This document shows, piece after piece, positions 22,001 through 37,000 of a stretch of 64,000 bases of DNA (the stretch's first letter is position 1; the number at the start of each line of letters is the position of its first letter). This DNA comes from Bedellia somnulentella. Taxonomy: Eukaryota > Arthropoda > Insecta > Lepidoptera > Bedelliidae. The stretch spans positions 11,842,001 to 11,906,000 of the forward strand of contig OY755187.1 in assembly GCA_963576735.1 (NCBI GenBank), in the 5' to 3' direction. The notes beneath the pieces are model-generated. The model was not told the DNA's origin, ran no database searches, and was given only the letters and a program-made list of their open reading frames with translations. Both the position numbers and the translations under genes were made by a program.

Positions 22001-25000
22001 TATATATACAAGTTCCAACTTAATAACAATACAACAATCAAGAAATAATGAAAGAGAGCTTACAATAAGAAATATTACTTTGAATACTTTTGACGTATAA
22101 ACTGATAAAATAAGTTTATTACATTGTACATCAAAGAGACACCTTACAAATATGAAATGGATCCGAAATTTGTTGCAGGCAAGCTTCGTATGGCTTCTAC
22201 GTGACCTGAAAAATGCATTTCAACCGTACGGCTGGCTGCTGACAGCTGCCGTCTCTGTCACACAAAGCACTATAGACTTATCCTACGATGTGCCTCGAAT
22301 TAATGAGTATGTCATGGATAAATCATACACAGGATGGAACTCTGCAATGTTTTTAGTGGTGGTTTTTTATTGTAATATGCAATCACGTGCTCTTTGGTGA
22401 CTATCGTACCAACAGTATGCATTTATACATACTGTAATATACAGCGTGTTAGTTTGACGGCGATTGTTACTTCAATATTAATTCGTATATTATAGTTTAA
22501 TGCTTAATATCCACCATATGAAATAAACAAAAAGATTAAAACCGCTTTAGCAGAAAAACTTACTTTCTCCATCAGATGGAAAACTGTGGTTATCTACACT
22601 AGCCTAGCGCACACACTCCTACCCGTATAATGTCTCACCCACACACAGAGAACAGCGGGCGCGTCATGTGACCATCTAGTCTTGCGCACACTTGCTCGTG
22701 ACCGTATAAACCGCACTATGACAGCAATGCAAAAAAAAATTTAATTTCGCGGCTATGTTTGATTTTTCTTTGAACTTATCGCCGCGCCTGGTGAGGCTGT
22801 GGTCTTAGTCGCCTCGTATTTCAATCCAGTATTAAATATGGGGTAGTGTAATTCAAACATTTTCAAGTAAAAAGATTGATGGATGTAAACAAAGCTAGAG
22901 AGGTTTGCCAGGATCGTACGAAGTGGCGATCGATATTCTCTGCCTACCCCAATGGGAACTAATGGCGTGAGAATATGTATGTAAAAAATCTATCTCTATT
23001 AATTAACACCGACGATTATAACAAAACTGTCGTCCTAAATAATCAGCTACCGCTATTTTTGTTTTACTTTACATCTCTGCCTCCCCAAAGGGTAGTAACG
23101 GCGTGAGTATGTATGTAATGTATGTACTTCATGAGCGTAAGATAATAAAGTTAAAAACAAATAGAGACCCTCGAAACGATGCATTTACGTGGCATAAAAT
23201 AAAGTGCGCAAGAGATACCTATTCATTCATTAACCGACATCGAAATTGGAGGAGTTCTTAGTCTTTACTAAACTCTCTCGGGGCTAAAGGGCTCTAAACG
23301 GGTGTATCTGTACTCTATCACAGTTAACTAAAGAATACGAATAAAAATAACTCACCCCGTTTTGATTGGCAGTGGCAGATCCGGGCTATCACCTTTATTT
23401 GCGCAAAACGCAGAACATTTTGAGAATTAACATTATAAAACACCAACACTGAACTTTGCTGGTTCGTGTACGCCATATTTACTCAACACAATCACAACAC
23501 AAGATACTAAAACTGAACTCACACTCCGAAAATTAATGCGAAAAATCAAAGTGACATCCAATCATAAGCGACACAAACACAATGAGCTACAAACAACTAA
23601 CTTAGTACTAATACTGTTCCTTTGATGTGATGCCGACAAGCCCGCCCGACTTGATACGTATGCAGATTTTGAATTTCGCGGCGATCGATGTTTACGAATT
23701 ATGAATTTTTCTCTGAACATACTGCCGCATTCCAACGCAGTATTAACTATGGGGTAGTGTTATTCAAATTTATCACGTCAAATAATAACATGTAAAAAAT
23801 AAGAAGATATTAGAAGCTAAGTTCGATTGATTACTTTACTGGCCTTGATTTGATTTGGCCGCCGGTTAAGGGTCACGGCGGGTCGCAGCTGTCAGCTGAG
23901 TTGCCCGCCTTGTCATCGCGTTTCACGCACACATTGAGCGTGTTGGTGTCAATAGTACTACTTTCTTAGTGCAAATTTTAACAAAATTTGAAAAAAAATA
24001 AGTGTGTTTTTTTTCAACGAATTCTGCCTCTATACGTGATAATTAATCATACTTTTCATTGAAAACAGTCGTTACAATTACACCCTGTATATACTGTCTA
24101 CTTACTGTCGCAAAAAGTTCCAATTTATACTGGCACTTTTATTTAAACTGTTGTAATTTCAACTGATCTAAAAGTAAAAGTAAAGTAAAAGTAAGCAATG
24201 TTAAAAAAACGTCTATTTAATTGACTGTTAATAACTGAACGCCACAAGAAATATTACATCTTATACACGTAAACGTATGAACATAAATTAACATTAATTT
24301 TATTTACAAAAATAACAAGGTTTACTTTTATAAACTTGTATTTGACAAACATCTCTCTCTCTCTCCAAGACTGTTGACGAGATAAAAGTATAGATATTTT
24401 TTCTGTTTAGAATTCTGGACTACATTCATTTGATGAGCTATGACTTTTACGGCGCGTGGGATCCAATGACAGGGCTCAATGCACCTTTGTATCCTCAGTC
24501 GGAAGACGATGATGCACAGCATTTTAATGTGGTGAGTTATCAGCTATATTATTTGCTATATATATAGAGCCAATGTGGATGGTATTGTTAGTAGAGGACG
24601 GCCTCGTAAAACGTTTCTTGACCAGATAGAAACCGTTCTTATAAAGGCGGGGGTCCGAAGTGAGAAGAATCAAAGAGCATGTATGAGAAGAATAATGAAT
24701 GTAAGGGAAGCAAGAGAGGTTTGTCAAGATCGTACTAGTTGGCGATCGATAGTCTCTGCCTACCCCAATGGGAATAACCCCAAACTAAGTAAGATTTGTA
24801 CTGTGGGATATTAACTCAACAATACTATAACACCCAGGACTAAAAAACAATCATTTCTGCTAAACATATAAATGTTACTCTCAGCGGGGAACGAGCCCGT
24901 AACAGCCGGACTGAGAAACTAGTCACATATCCACTCGGCCATGGCTGTCTTCAAATATTATTTCCGCTTATTGCCCGTGGTCCCTCTCGTAGTCTCTTTT

Positions 25001-28000
25001 AGAAAATTTATGGCCCGTGGTCCCTTTTACAGTATTAGCCGACCAAAAAGAAAGTCATGATGTATTTTTTGATAATTAACAGTGTTTTTACACATATGGT
25101 AGAACAGTTTGATAGTTCAAATATTTTCATCGTACTAAAAACATAAAGAGGCAAAAAGGCTTAGATTTTTTTCCACAAATTGTACGAAAAACTACAAATC
25201 AAATGCACTAGGAACCCATAGAGTAAAACTATATTAGTAAAGAACCAGTCTCCTTAATATTTTTTTAATCCTAGTTTCATAAAATATTTTTAACAAGCAG
25301 CGAGTACATAAATAAATAAAATAATACTTTTAGGGTTTTCGTGCATCCACCAACCCTATGTTTTCAATCCCCATTGGTCCAATGCTCTCGCTGTCTGGGC
25401 TACGGACATGGAAGAAAACTATGCACCCAAACCCAGGACATCTGCTCACACTGCGGAGGTTTTCACCTCAGAGCAAACTGCGAACTCCTGTATATGGGCC
25501 ACCCACCATCCTGCACAAACTGCGTAAAATCCAGGGCATACGACCCCACCCACAATAGCTTCAGCTCAGAATGCCCAATCAGAAAGCGATGGGACCAATT
25601 AGCGAGGTCTCAAGTAGCTTATTGATAAAATTGAAGCGGGAAACACTAACACTAGCAATCAAATTGTCCATCGTATACTCCAAGCGAACCTACAAAGAAA
25701 ACAACTAGCAACCAACGAACTACTACTGGAGGGAAAAACACCTTCTTTGCACTCGTCCAGGAGCCCTACGTTGGAGCAACAGGCACAGTTAAACAACAGC
25801 CCGGAACAAAGATAATACAGGCGAAAGGGACTAGCAAAATACCAGTTAAGGCAGCAATTGTAGTGTTCGACACCAAAACCGATATAACAGAAGACCAATA
25901 CTGACGTCGGAAAACATTGCAGTAGCAACCCTCAAAACACCAAACTGGGAACTGGTAGCAGCAAGCCTGTATTTCGAAAAAACGGAACCACTGGAGCCAT
26001 ACATGGACAAAATCAAGGCAATCATATCCAAGTATCCTATACATAAAATCATTCTCGGAGGAGACGTCAACTCAAAAAGTGAGTGGAGGGGCAGCGACAT
26101 CGAAGATCACAGGTGTGAAACCCTAATGGGATTCTTCGACGAAGAACAACTTCACATACTTAATACAGGAAATACCCCAACTTTTTACACTATACGCGGA
26201 GGGAGAGAGTTTAAAAGTAGAGTAGACGTAACAGTCTGCTCCCACAATCTAATAGCCAACATAGAAAACTGGACAGTACAGACGGACGTAACCAGTTCAG
26301 ACCACAATACAATCACCTTCAATCTAATAACCAATAATAAATTTAACGAACTCATCCCAAATACTACCAGACTCTACAATACCAAAAAAGCCGATTGGAC
26401 CAAATTCCGCCAAGAACTAACTAACGAACTACAACGTAAAGAAATAAACCTCTCCAAAATTGTTGACATAAAAGAACCGATCCAACTAGAAACAACCGTT
26501 ACAACCCTTACCTCCTGCATCAACACAGCCTGTGAAAAATCCATCCCCGTAATACAGATTAACCCAAAATTCAAACCAGTGTGGTGGAATAAAGAACTAG
26601 ACATCCTCAAAAAAGACACCCTCACAAAAAGAAGAGGCATACGGTGGGCAGCTCCAAGACGGAAGAGTTACGTCATCAACCAATACCTGGAAGCTAAAGA
26701 AATATATGAAACCAAAGCTAAGGAAGCCCAGACTCTTAGCTGGAAGGAATTCTGCACAAAACAAGTGAGAGAGAGTATGTGGGACGGAATCTATAGAGTC
26801 ATCAGAAGGGCAAATCGAAGGCAAAATGATGAACCACTGATCCAAAATGGAAACGTCTTACCACCAAAGGACTCAGCTGATTTATTGGCCGCCACCTTTT
26901 TCCCTAACAATGACCCAGGGGAAGATAACGATCATCACAAAAAAATAAGACTAGAAGCAGAACAAACAGTATTTACCATGACAGAAGAAGACGATGACCG
27001 CCCTTTCACAAATGAAGAAATGAAGCAGGCTACAAACAGTTTTCACCCCAAAAAAGCACCAGGACCTGACGGCTTCACTGCAGATATATGTAAGGTCGCA
27101 ATTGAAGAGGCACCCGAGGAATACTTAGCAATAGCCAATAAATGTCTCGCACTCGGACACTTTCCTAAACCTTGGAAAAAAAGTCAGGTTCTTACCCTAA
27201 GAAAAGCAGGAAAAGAAAACTACAATAACCCGAAGTCGTACCGACCAATAGGCCTACTCCCAGTCTTATGTAAAATAGTTGAAAAAATTTTCATGAATAG
27301 AGTCAAATATCACGTTCTCCTCCAAAACCACCAATAAAGGCTGTATACAAGGATCGATCAGTGGACCTATTCTGTGGAACTTGCTGCTAGACCCACTACT
27401 AGACCATCTCGAGAAGAACAACATCAACGCACAAGCATTCGCAGATGACATAATATTACTATTTAAAGGCAAAACCATAAAAGAAATCCAGGAACAGGCA
27501 AACAAAAACCCTCTCAGAAGTCCTCAAATGGGGACAGGAGAACAAACTCGCATTTGCACCCGTAAAAACATATGGCATGGTCATCACCAGAAAAATGAAA
27601 CTTGAAGATCCAAATATATATATGGGACATACTAAGGTTCAAATAGTCGAAAAAATAAAACTACTAGGACTTATAATTGACAAGAAACTAACCTTTAACG
27701 ACCATGTTAGTTATGTATGTGCCAAAGCTATAGCAATTTACAAAAGTTTAGCTCGCGCAGCAAAAGTTAATTGGGGTTTAAACGGGGAAATTATTAAAAC
27801 TATATGTGTCGCTGTAATAGAACCTATCATTTTATACGCTGCTAGCTGTTGGGCCTCAGCAACGGAAAAAATCGGAGTAAGGAAAAATTAAGTTACGCTT
27901 CAGAGAAGTATAGCACAGAAAATTTGTAAATCATACAGGACAGTATCACTAAATGCGTCGCTGGTTTTATCCGGAATTTTACCACTGGACCTGCGAATCC

Positions 28001-31000
28001 AAGAAGCCACCCATCTATATGAAGCACGCAAGGGAAGACCACAAGACTGCATTAAAGGACGACAAGTCGAACAAAAAGTCAGCTACCTGGAAATGCTTCA
28101 CCCCGCGGTAACAATACACCCAACCTTTACAAACATTGAAGACACCTCCAAACTAGACAATTCAGAAGATGACAGTATAAAAATATTTACAGACGGGAGT
28201 AAAATAGAAGAAAAAGTAGGAGCCGCCTTAACGGCACGTAAAGGGGAAGCAGAGTTGTACTTTCAGAAGTTCAAACTAGAACCATACTGCTCAGTATATC
28301 AAGCAGAACTCTTTGCCATCCTTGAAGCCACGGGAAAATTAAGAAAAGGCTACCAACTATAAAATATAAAGCGATTCAAAATCTGCCCTCGAAGCCATCC
28401 AAAGCAATAGAAACTATAACACCATTGTACATAACATCAAAAATAACCTGAAAGTCATTCAAAACAACGGCATATCAATACAACTTCACTGGGTAAGGGC
28501 CCACGTAGGAACAAAAGGAAATGAGAGAGCAGACGAACTAGCAAAGGAAGCAACAACGAAACTAAAAACAAAATCATTGTTTGATGAATGTCCATCCAAT
28601 ATCATACATCAAAAGAGACAGAAATAATACAGTAAGCATCTGGAATAAAAGATATGAAGAGAGCACTAAAGGAGCAACTACGGAAATGTTTTTCCCGAAC
28701 GCAGAACAAGCACACTACATCCTAAAAAGACTCCTCTTAACCCTAGAACAGTTCAGGCACTCACGGGACATGGTGGATTCTCAGCCTATCTGTGCAGGTT
28801 TAAATTTAAAAACTCCTCTGTATGCGTGTGTGACCCAGCCATTGAGGAAACAATCCAACACTTAATGTTCGATTGCCCAAAATACCTGTATCAACGCCAT
28901 GAACTTGAAATAATTTTAAATACTAAATTAGAATATAACACCGTAGCAGAAATAATGAAAAACAGTGACAGCAGAAGTAAGCTATTAGATTTTTGTGAAA
29001 AATTGGTGAAAGATGCTTGTATAAGAAATAAAAGTTAAAATTCATCTTAAGTTTAGTTGAGTGTAGTTTTAAGAAAAAAAAAACAAATAAAAATAAAAAA
29101 AAGAACCACGGTGATGCCTTTTCTATTAAAATTGTAAAAACACTTACAAGATATGCTTAGTCAATTTAGATATAAGAAGTACATTTAAGATATCTAGCTA
29201 ATAAGAAACTTGAAATTAATTAGGACGAAGCAAATTGTTGCCACGTTTTTTTTAATAATATAAACTTACATAAATATAGTAGTAAAAGCAAAGGAAAAAG
29301 TAAAAATATATCATAATAAAGATAAACAAAGTCCGTCTTCACCCATGAGCGGAAAAAGTGTATTTTAATTGAAAAAAAAAACCCTATGTTTTCCAAGTTA
29401 GTTTTCTTGAATACATACACACATACATATACTCGCGGCTATAAATCCCTAGTAGGGGTAACCAGAGCTAAGGAATCAGAAATTTCTCCGCCACTTTTGG
29501 AAGTTGAGTGGGGAAAAGATGGTAAAATAAAGGTTGTTGGTGATGGGTCTCCAACCGCATCGCCCAAAAATGCCTTAAAAGCCCCAAAACCGTTAGTCGC
29601 CTCTCATGTAAATGAAATGGGGTAGTGCTATTCGACACTACACAGCAGTCTAAGCCGACACTACACAGCAGAATGTTCTTGAATGTTTTAAATATAAGTA
29701 AAACAAAAACATAACCTTAGAAATAATTTAAATAAAATTGAATTACAGCTTTTGGCGCATTAATTATTGTAATACTAATTATTACATAAATAAACGAAAT
29801 AAAATTACTTATAACTTGGCTTATTAATGTAATTAAAAAAAATCATTGCAATTCACTGAACTTCTCAAATGCAAATAGTAAGTACCGATCCAGTACGTAC
29901 CGTTTAGGCTTTTTGTCTCTAGATGGTGCATCTTTGCTAGACCACCTTCTTTCGGGTAGTCCTTGGCTCGATGCCGCTCAGAGAGGACATATACGGGCTA
30001 AAATGATAGTATATTTTTTGTTAAGATGCGCATCTGCGTAAACTGCAAATGTAACTTTGTATTATATACAATTCACTACCTATGGAAAAGAAAAGGCAGT
30101 AAAAGAAAGTAACCTGGCACCTAGTGTTACAATAGTCGTTGTGTCACTTCTTTTATCAGGGAAAACCTTGTGAACAAATATCATAAACTTAAAGATTTTG
30201 AATATATCTTGACACTTTGATGGTAAATAAGGCCTATTTTTAATGAATTTAATAATAGTATAAGACCCCGCTGCTAAATCTCTACGTTCATAACGTATTG
30301 AGTCAAACAGACATTTTAACATAAGTTTATGAATAGGAAATGCGACATGATAGTCCAGTGGGTAGAACACCCGCCCGAAAACAGAAGGGCGTGAGTTCCA
30401 ATCCTGGGACGGGCCAACACCAATTTGTCTTTTCTAAAGTCATATGTGTGGTTAATTTATCATGGTTGCTAAAGGTGAGGGAAAACATCGTGAAGAAACC
30501 CACATGGCTGAGTTGTACTTAGTCATGTGACAGTGTATTCGTTCAAAACGGCGATAGGCCTGCCCCCTATCACGTGAGTACACTGTCTAAGCAAAACGTG
30601 GGTACCTTCTCCGGAAACTAGATGGCGCTTGCCATGTGAGTTCAGGAGTATTGGTACCTCTGCCAACCCCTTCGGGGATAAACGGCGTGAACGTTTATGT
30701 TATGTTTATGAATAGGAGAATACACTGACAAGACGCAGCCAGGCAAAAGTAGCCGCAAGTAATTTTAATTTAAATAATGTTTATTATTTTTCGAAGACAA
30801 ATTTCGTTCACTTGTTTTCGAAATACAATAACATCCCCATCAAAGCAATGTATATAAAGAATATAAAAATCCATAGGTGCCGTTGCGAATTCGGCCGCAA
30901 CTACCTCGCAGCCAGGTGTAAGTAGTTTATATTTTGGTGTGTTTTATACGTTCATAAGTTACACGCATATTTCTTATATGAAATTAAAGCTATTTTTTTT

Positions 31001-34000
31001 CCTAATATGATAATACATAGCTGCCTGTGAATAAGTGGCCGCAAATTAGGGTTGCCATCTGTTAAAAACGCGATATATCCAAATATATTTCACAAACTAT
31101 GCTATTGTTTCTGATTATATTTTATGACTTATATTAACTATATAACAAGGTAAGTTTAATAACGCACACAATATAAATTATACGTTAATGCGCAATTTCT
31201 TATTTATATTCAACTTTACTACGAAAATGATACCACACACAGTAATATAAAGTATAAAATACCATACATATACACGTCATTCATCTCCGTAACGCCACCA
31301 TCATTTTACTAAAGGTCTATAGTGTGTTTACTGTTTACACCTTAACAGAATCCATTAATATTTGATAACAATAATGTCAATCTATTTAATTTAATTAAAC
31401 CTATTTTGTTACTAAATTAAGTAAAACTTATTTTAGTTGTGCAGCTGGTTACTTGACCTACGCCATGATAGAGTTTCAGTCATAAAAACGCAACGTTGAT
31501 TTTATAGCACCCTAAAAACCGTAGCAAGAGCACAGTCCAAAATACGAAATTTTTTCGCGATTATCTAGCTGTCAATAATTAAAATTAACACGCATGATAA
31601 ATGGGCATTTTATGAATTTTGAAGCCAAATAGTAAAAATGAAAACAAATTAACAAACACTATCCAAATTTCACGTGGTTTTTCTTTTCAATGGCTTTAGG
31701 ATAACAAATAATTATACTCTTATTTTTAAAAAAAAATGTAAACCATACGCACGGAGTGTCTAGATTTTAAAGATGACATAACATAACATAACATAAACGT
31801 TCACGCCGTTTATATCCCCGAAGGGGTTGGCAGAGGTACTAATACTTCTGAACATCACGTGACTTTGTCACCTAGTGTTCAGAGTACCCATGTTTTTGCA
31901 TGGACAGTGTACTCACGTGATAGGGGGCAGGCCTATCGCCGTTTTGTACGAATACACTGTCACATGACTAAGTACAACTCAGCCATGTGGGTTTCCTCAC
32001 GATGTTTTCCCTCACCGTTAACAACCATGATAAATAAACCACACATATGTCTTTAGAAAAGACAAATTGGTGTAGGCCCGACCCAGGATTTGAACACTAG
32101 TCGTTTGCACGATAACCGAGTGTTCTACCCACTGGGCTATCACGGTTGCTTGTTGGTTGTAGTCACTAGTCAGTAGTAGTCACTAAAAAATAAACAGATT
32201 TTATAAAAACTTTTTACTGAAAGTGAAAGACCGAATCTTCCAAGTTGGTCAAATTTGGGTCACATTCCTAAAAATTTAAAAGGGGGAAAGATGCACAGTG
32301 ATTTTCAAATAGTAGTACATCGACTAATATAATATATAATGTGTTTTGAGCTTAATTTTTGGATTGATAACATAAGTGCAATGGTATTCGAAACAATGCA
32401 AAACATATAAAAACTTTCACAAAACTATAGCAAAAAAAAAAAAGTGGCATAGGGTAACTCGGATCCCTTTACTAGAGCTGACAACTTCGGATCGACAAGA
32501 TAAGGTACAGCTTCCCGAACGCTGGGCATCTAAGCTGGATTCGACTGTCCGTCCGTCAGTCTAATGATAATGTAAAAAACCGTTATTTTACCTTAATTTT
32601 TCAAGGGCATGACCAAGCAATATTTCACCATTTATTAGCTTGAATTTTACTTGCCGAATTGCATCCTCAGATAGAGTTGTTTTTTGTACGTTTTTTTTTT
32701 GTTTAATTGCATTTCTTTTACTTTTGATATATTTTGTAAAACATTTAATAAACGCTGTACGTTAACAGTATTTTTGTAAACTAATTTATAAATTTTTGAA
32801 TGAAACCCTTCGACAACATTGTTGGTTCGGTGTCGTTCTCCGAAAACACTTATATTTTTTAGGCCTAAACCAAGTCTTTTTTAAATAATCTAAAAAACCT
32901 TGCATTTCAAAAATCTCAACAGTATTTAGAGAACTAATGTATTCCAAGCCTTTCAAAAACATTTCTGCAGGCAAAAGTGGAAGAGCGGCTCAAAGCGATA
33001 TTATTCTCCTTTCTTGCTTAGTTTTATGAAAATTCATTAACTTTGCATTCCTCCACATACATTTCCCCAGTGATAATAACAGCCTACAATAGTGAGAGTA
33101 GGAAATAATTTTAACATTGCATTAATTGGTGCTAATTAAAAGTCACAATGCAACTTTAATGGTCTCCGTTCAGGCAACTGGGATTTATTAATCTAAACAT
33201 TGTTAAATATGTATGCTCCTTCTTTTCAGGCATCAAAGCAAATATAAGCGGTTTTACATTAGTTTTAGCATCGGAACTACCAAAATCCCCTAGAATTGTA
33301 TATGTCGTAGGATGATTTGATGTTTAGGTTTTTTGCAAAAAACCTAGGGATTTTGCAAAATTCCGGATAATTAGACAACGGTTATAATATTTTCTAATCT
33401 TACTAGGTTTTTTCCAAAAAAACTAGTTGATTTAGTAAGATTGTACTTATTTTATGCTGATTGGCTGATTTCTGATTGCTCGCTTACACTTATTCTGATT
33501 GGTTCGTCATTGTGGTATTGAGATATTATAGTTACAGCCAAATACTCAAACGTCAATTAAATATTTAATGGCATCTTAAACTATTGAGACGCCGTTAAAC
33601 TCAAAATTCGTATACTCAAATGTGAGTTAAAAGCTTCTGTTAAATTTAAGTGGAACTTAAAATAAGTGGTAGTTAAACATAAATCAGCGAAAAATTCGCA
33701 TACTCAAACGCAAATTAACGCGATTTATCTGTCAAACCAACTGTCAAATCGAGTTGAGTAGGTGTTACAATTGAGAGTGGTCGCGAGGTCTTTTAAATCG
33801 TAATAAATATCAGTGAAGTAAAGTGAAAAATGTCCTTATCATCATTATCCTCTTTGTCAGATGACGAAAGAAATTTGGTTTTGAAATATTGTTGTTTTGC
33901 ATTGGTAATTTTTTCTTTGGGTTTTTTTCCTTTTGATCTAATGAAGTTGTGGAAAAAAAAGCATCTGTGATACGTAAATTATGTGAACAGTTTTCTAAAT

Positions 34001-37000
34001 AATGAATTTCGGATTTGAAATATTCGAATTTACGAAATGTTACCATTGTAAAGATAAGAAAATTTTGAGACTGATTAACAGACACTAATTGAACATTCAA
34101 TGTTGAAAAAATTTTATAAACTTTAAAAACCGCAAAAGGCAATGTTTTTATTTTGTAACTATTTAACGTTTCATTCTACGACAAACAATTGAAAAAAAGC
34201 ACGTTAAAAATGTTGTTTAGTACAAAAGTAGGTGAAAAATGTAGTACAATAATGTATGTTTATTTAATAATATTTGTGTTTATGATTAATTTAACTTGAT
34301 TTTTAAGATAAACTTAATATTTCAGCATAACACAAAAAAAATAATTGAATAAGTTTTGCGTATAACGGATAAACAACATAAGTTATTATATTTTGTAAAT
34401 GAAAACAGAGTTGATCTTTAGTTAACGGCTTCTCAGCTGATCATGGTATCAAATTGGTTAAAAGACGTTTGTGTATATCACTTAAATTTAACAGCTGCTC
34501 AAATTTGAATGCCCCTCAACTAACTGATCGATTTGACTGACGTTTCAGTATTCGGCTGTTAGAGTTATAAATAAAATAAAATAAAAATCATTTATTTCAG
34601 GCTAGTAGCCCATATTTAGCCATTACATACAACACAAAATGAAAACTACAAAACACAAATAAATTAAAATTATAAAAACATGTCAATTAAAAGTTATGTC
34701 CCAAAGAATAAAATCAAAATAATAACAATCAATAAAAAAGAAAATTCATCAGAAAAAAGTAATAAATCAATAAAAATAAATAAAATTCAAACATAACATA
34801 ACATAACATAAACGTTCACGCCGAATATCCCCGAAGGGGTTGGCAGAGGTACTAATACTTCTGAACATCACGTGACTTTGTCACCTGGTGTTCAGAGCAC
34901 CCACGTTTTGCATGGACAGTGTACTCACGTGATAGGGGGCAGGCCTATCGCCGTTTTGTACGAATACACTGTCACATGACTAAGTACAACTCAGCCATGT
35001 GGGTTTCCTCACGATGTTTTCCCTCACCGTTAACAACCATGATAAATTAACCACACATATGTCTTTTTAGAAAAGACAAATTGGTGTAGGCCCGACCCGG
35101 GATTTGAACACTAGTCGCTTGCACGAGAACCGAGTGTTCTACCCACTGGGCTATCACGGTTGGCTTTGAGCTGGTTAACGTAAAGGTTGAAGAGACGACG
35201 CGAACTCAACCCCCCCTGCCTCACCCCGCACTCCAGCCCATACGTGTCTGAGTATTCTCCTGCCCATTTCACACTGTTTTGTTGGTGGCCATACCAGTAC
35301 CGATACACTGCTGTAATCTCGTGGGTATAAAGGTATAAAGAGTAAGAAATGACAATACTTATTTGATGCTAGGAATTAATCATTATTTTTTACTCTTTTG
35401 TTGGAGTAAAATTACAATCACGTTCGGACAAATTATAAACAGATCAAGTAACCCCAAACTAAGTAACACTTGTATAATGGGGTACTAACTCAGCGATATA
35501 TTTAATATAATATAATACACATATGCTCATTACATACATGTTGCTCTAAGCGGGGATCAAACCCGCAACCTCCAGACCGAAAAGCTAGTCGGAACGAAAA
35601 AGTAAGTACGTTTTAAATTGTAGTATTGAGGTATTATAGCAAGAGTTATAAAGGGAAATGACAATACTATTTTTATACTTAGGAACTTTTTGTAACTGAA
35701 ATTAAAATAACAATCAAATTAATGTTGGTAGGAAAAATGAAGTAAGTACGTCTTAATTAGCAACCAATCAGAGATGACGTGTTTATGCGGCACTGCAATC
35801 GACCAACCAATGTAAAGTATTCATAAAAACTGACATTTCGTTTTGGAGTCATACTAAACCAACTAGTTTTTTTTGCAAAAAACCTAGTAAGATAAGAAAA
35901 TATTATAACCGTTGTCTAATTATCCGGATTTTTGCAAAATCCCTAGGTTTTTTGCAAAAAACCTAAACATCAAATCATCCTACGACATATACAACTGGTA
36001 AAAAGGCTTAGGGCAGCTCTGAAAAGTTGCATCCCAAAAAAATCTGTTGTGATATTAATATATTTTTTACATTGTTCAGTACAAAATAAAACGATGCGTC
36101 GACCTTTATACAAATAATCTGCCAAAATAAAATTATGAAACTTTTTTGGGATCTCCACTTCCGCTAGGTGTTTTACTGACACCAGCATCCGCATTTCTCG
36201 CGCTGTATAGCCCATGTTGCATATTTGTCAAAAATGGAAACTCAGCTGCAACGTCACATAGGCCTTGGTCGTTAAGTTTTTTTAGAGCCCCATCATACAG
36301 CGTAGGTGCAGGAAAGTTGGTGATTGTCACTTCTTGGCGAAGATTGTATATGATTTTATCTTTTTGATTTTTATTGAGTCCGCTTCGCAGTTATGTTCAG
36401 TTTTTTTTTACAACGCGGCATTCCTTAACTTTTGAAGACAAATGAGTCAAAACAAATCCTATTATACAGGTATCTCATGTCTATAAATCCCAAAATCCCT
36501 CAGCTGCATTTTGAAGTTGAGTGGGTTAAGGATTGCGGAATAATTAAACATAATTCGGTATGCAAAGTTTTTTTTTTGTATTTTTTAAATATTTTTATTC
36601 GATAGCAAACATGAAAATAAAAGACTCATTTGAATATTTGTCATTTAAAATGAGTAATTGTTAAGTTATGATTTTTTAAAGATTGTTCAACTTTTGTACG
36701 TAATGACGTCATCGATCGAAAATATCACGTAGTGACATGCAAATAAAGCGAAATGTTTAAAAAAAATGTTGCTAATTGCATAACATTTCACGACTTTGTG
36801 ACCTCAAATCAAATTATTACGATAATATACAAAAAAAAACTTTGATTTTCGATATTTTATTAATGAACAGCAAAAACAAATGTCTTTGAAATAACACTGA
36901 AGGTCAAATACTGTTGCAGTTTTTTGACAAAATAACGGTCATCTTAGCTTTGTTTGATTTAATTTCAAGAAAATATTGTTTAAAAACATAATATCTCGAA

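Larger units (their letters stand above)
25366..29380 (+). mobile_element. I-like non-LTR retrotransposon, 5'-truncated and internally deleted
   Basis: Bounded by a 12-13-bp TSD (ACCCTATGTTTTC at 25353-25365 and 29381-29393) with a terminal A-run. Reading order: ORF1 zinc knuckles, AP-endonuclease, RT, RNase H, C-terminal CCHC and a 3' UTR. RNase H places it in the I superfamily; the clade (I, LOA, R1-like) is open. It is inserted in the MULE. Confidence 0.85.
33303..35987. mobile_element. TIR element inserted in the MULE transposase gene
   Basis: 2.7 kb. Inverted arms of about 125 bp (33303 to about 33430 and 35862-35987) begin TGTCGTAGGATGATTTGATG and include the palindrome AGGTTTTTTGCAAAAAACCT. 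The flank is TATA on both sides (33299-33302, 35988-35991), so the TSD is TATA or TA. The interior carries another TIR element, a SINE-A1, a LINE fragment and a SINE-C. No transposase of its own was seen. Confidence 0.82.
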
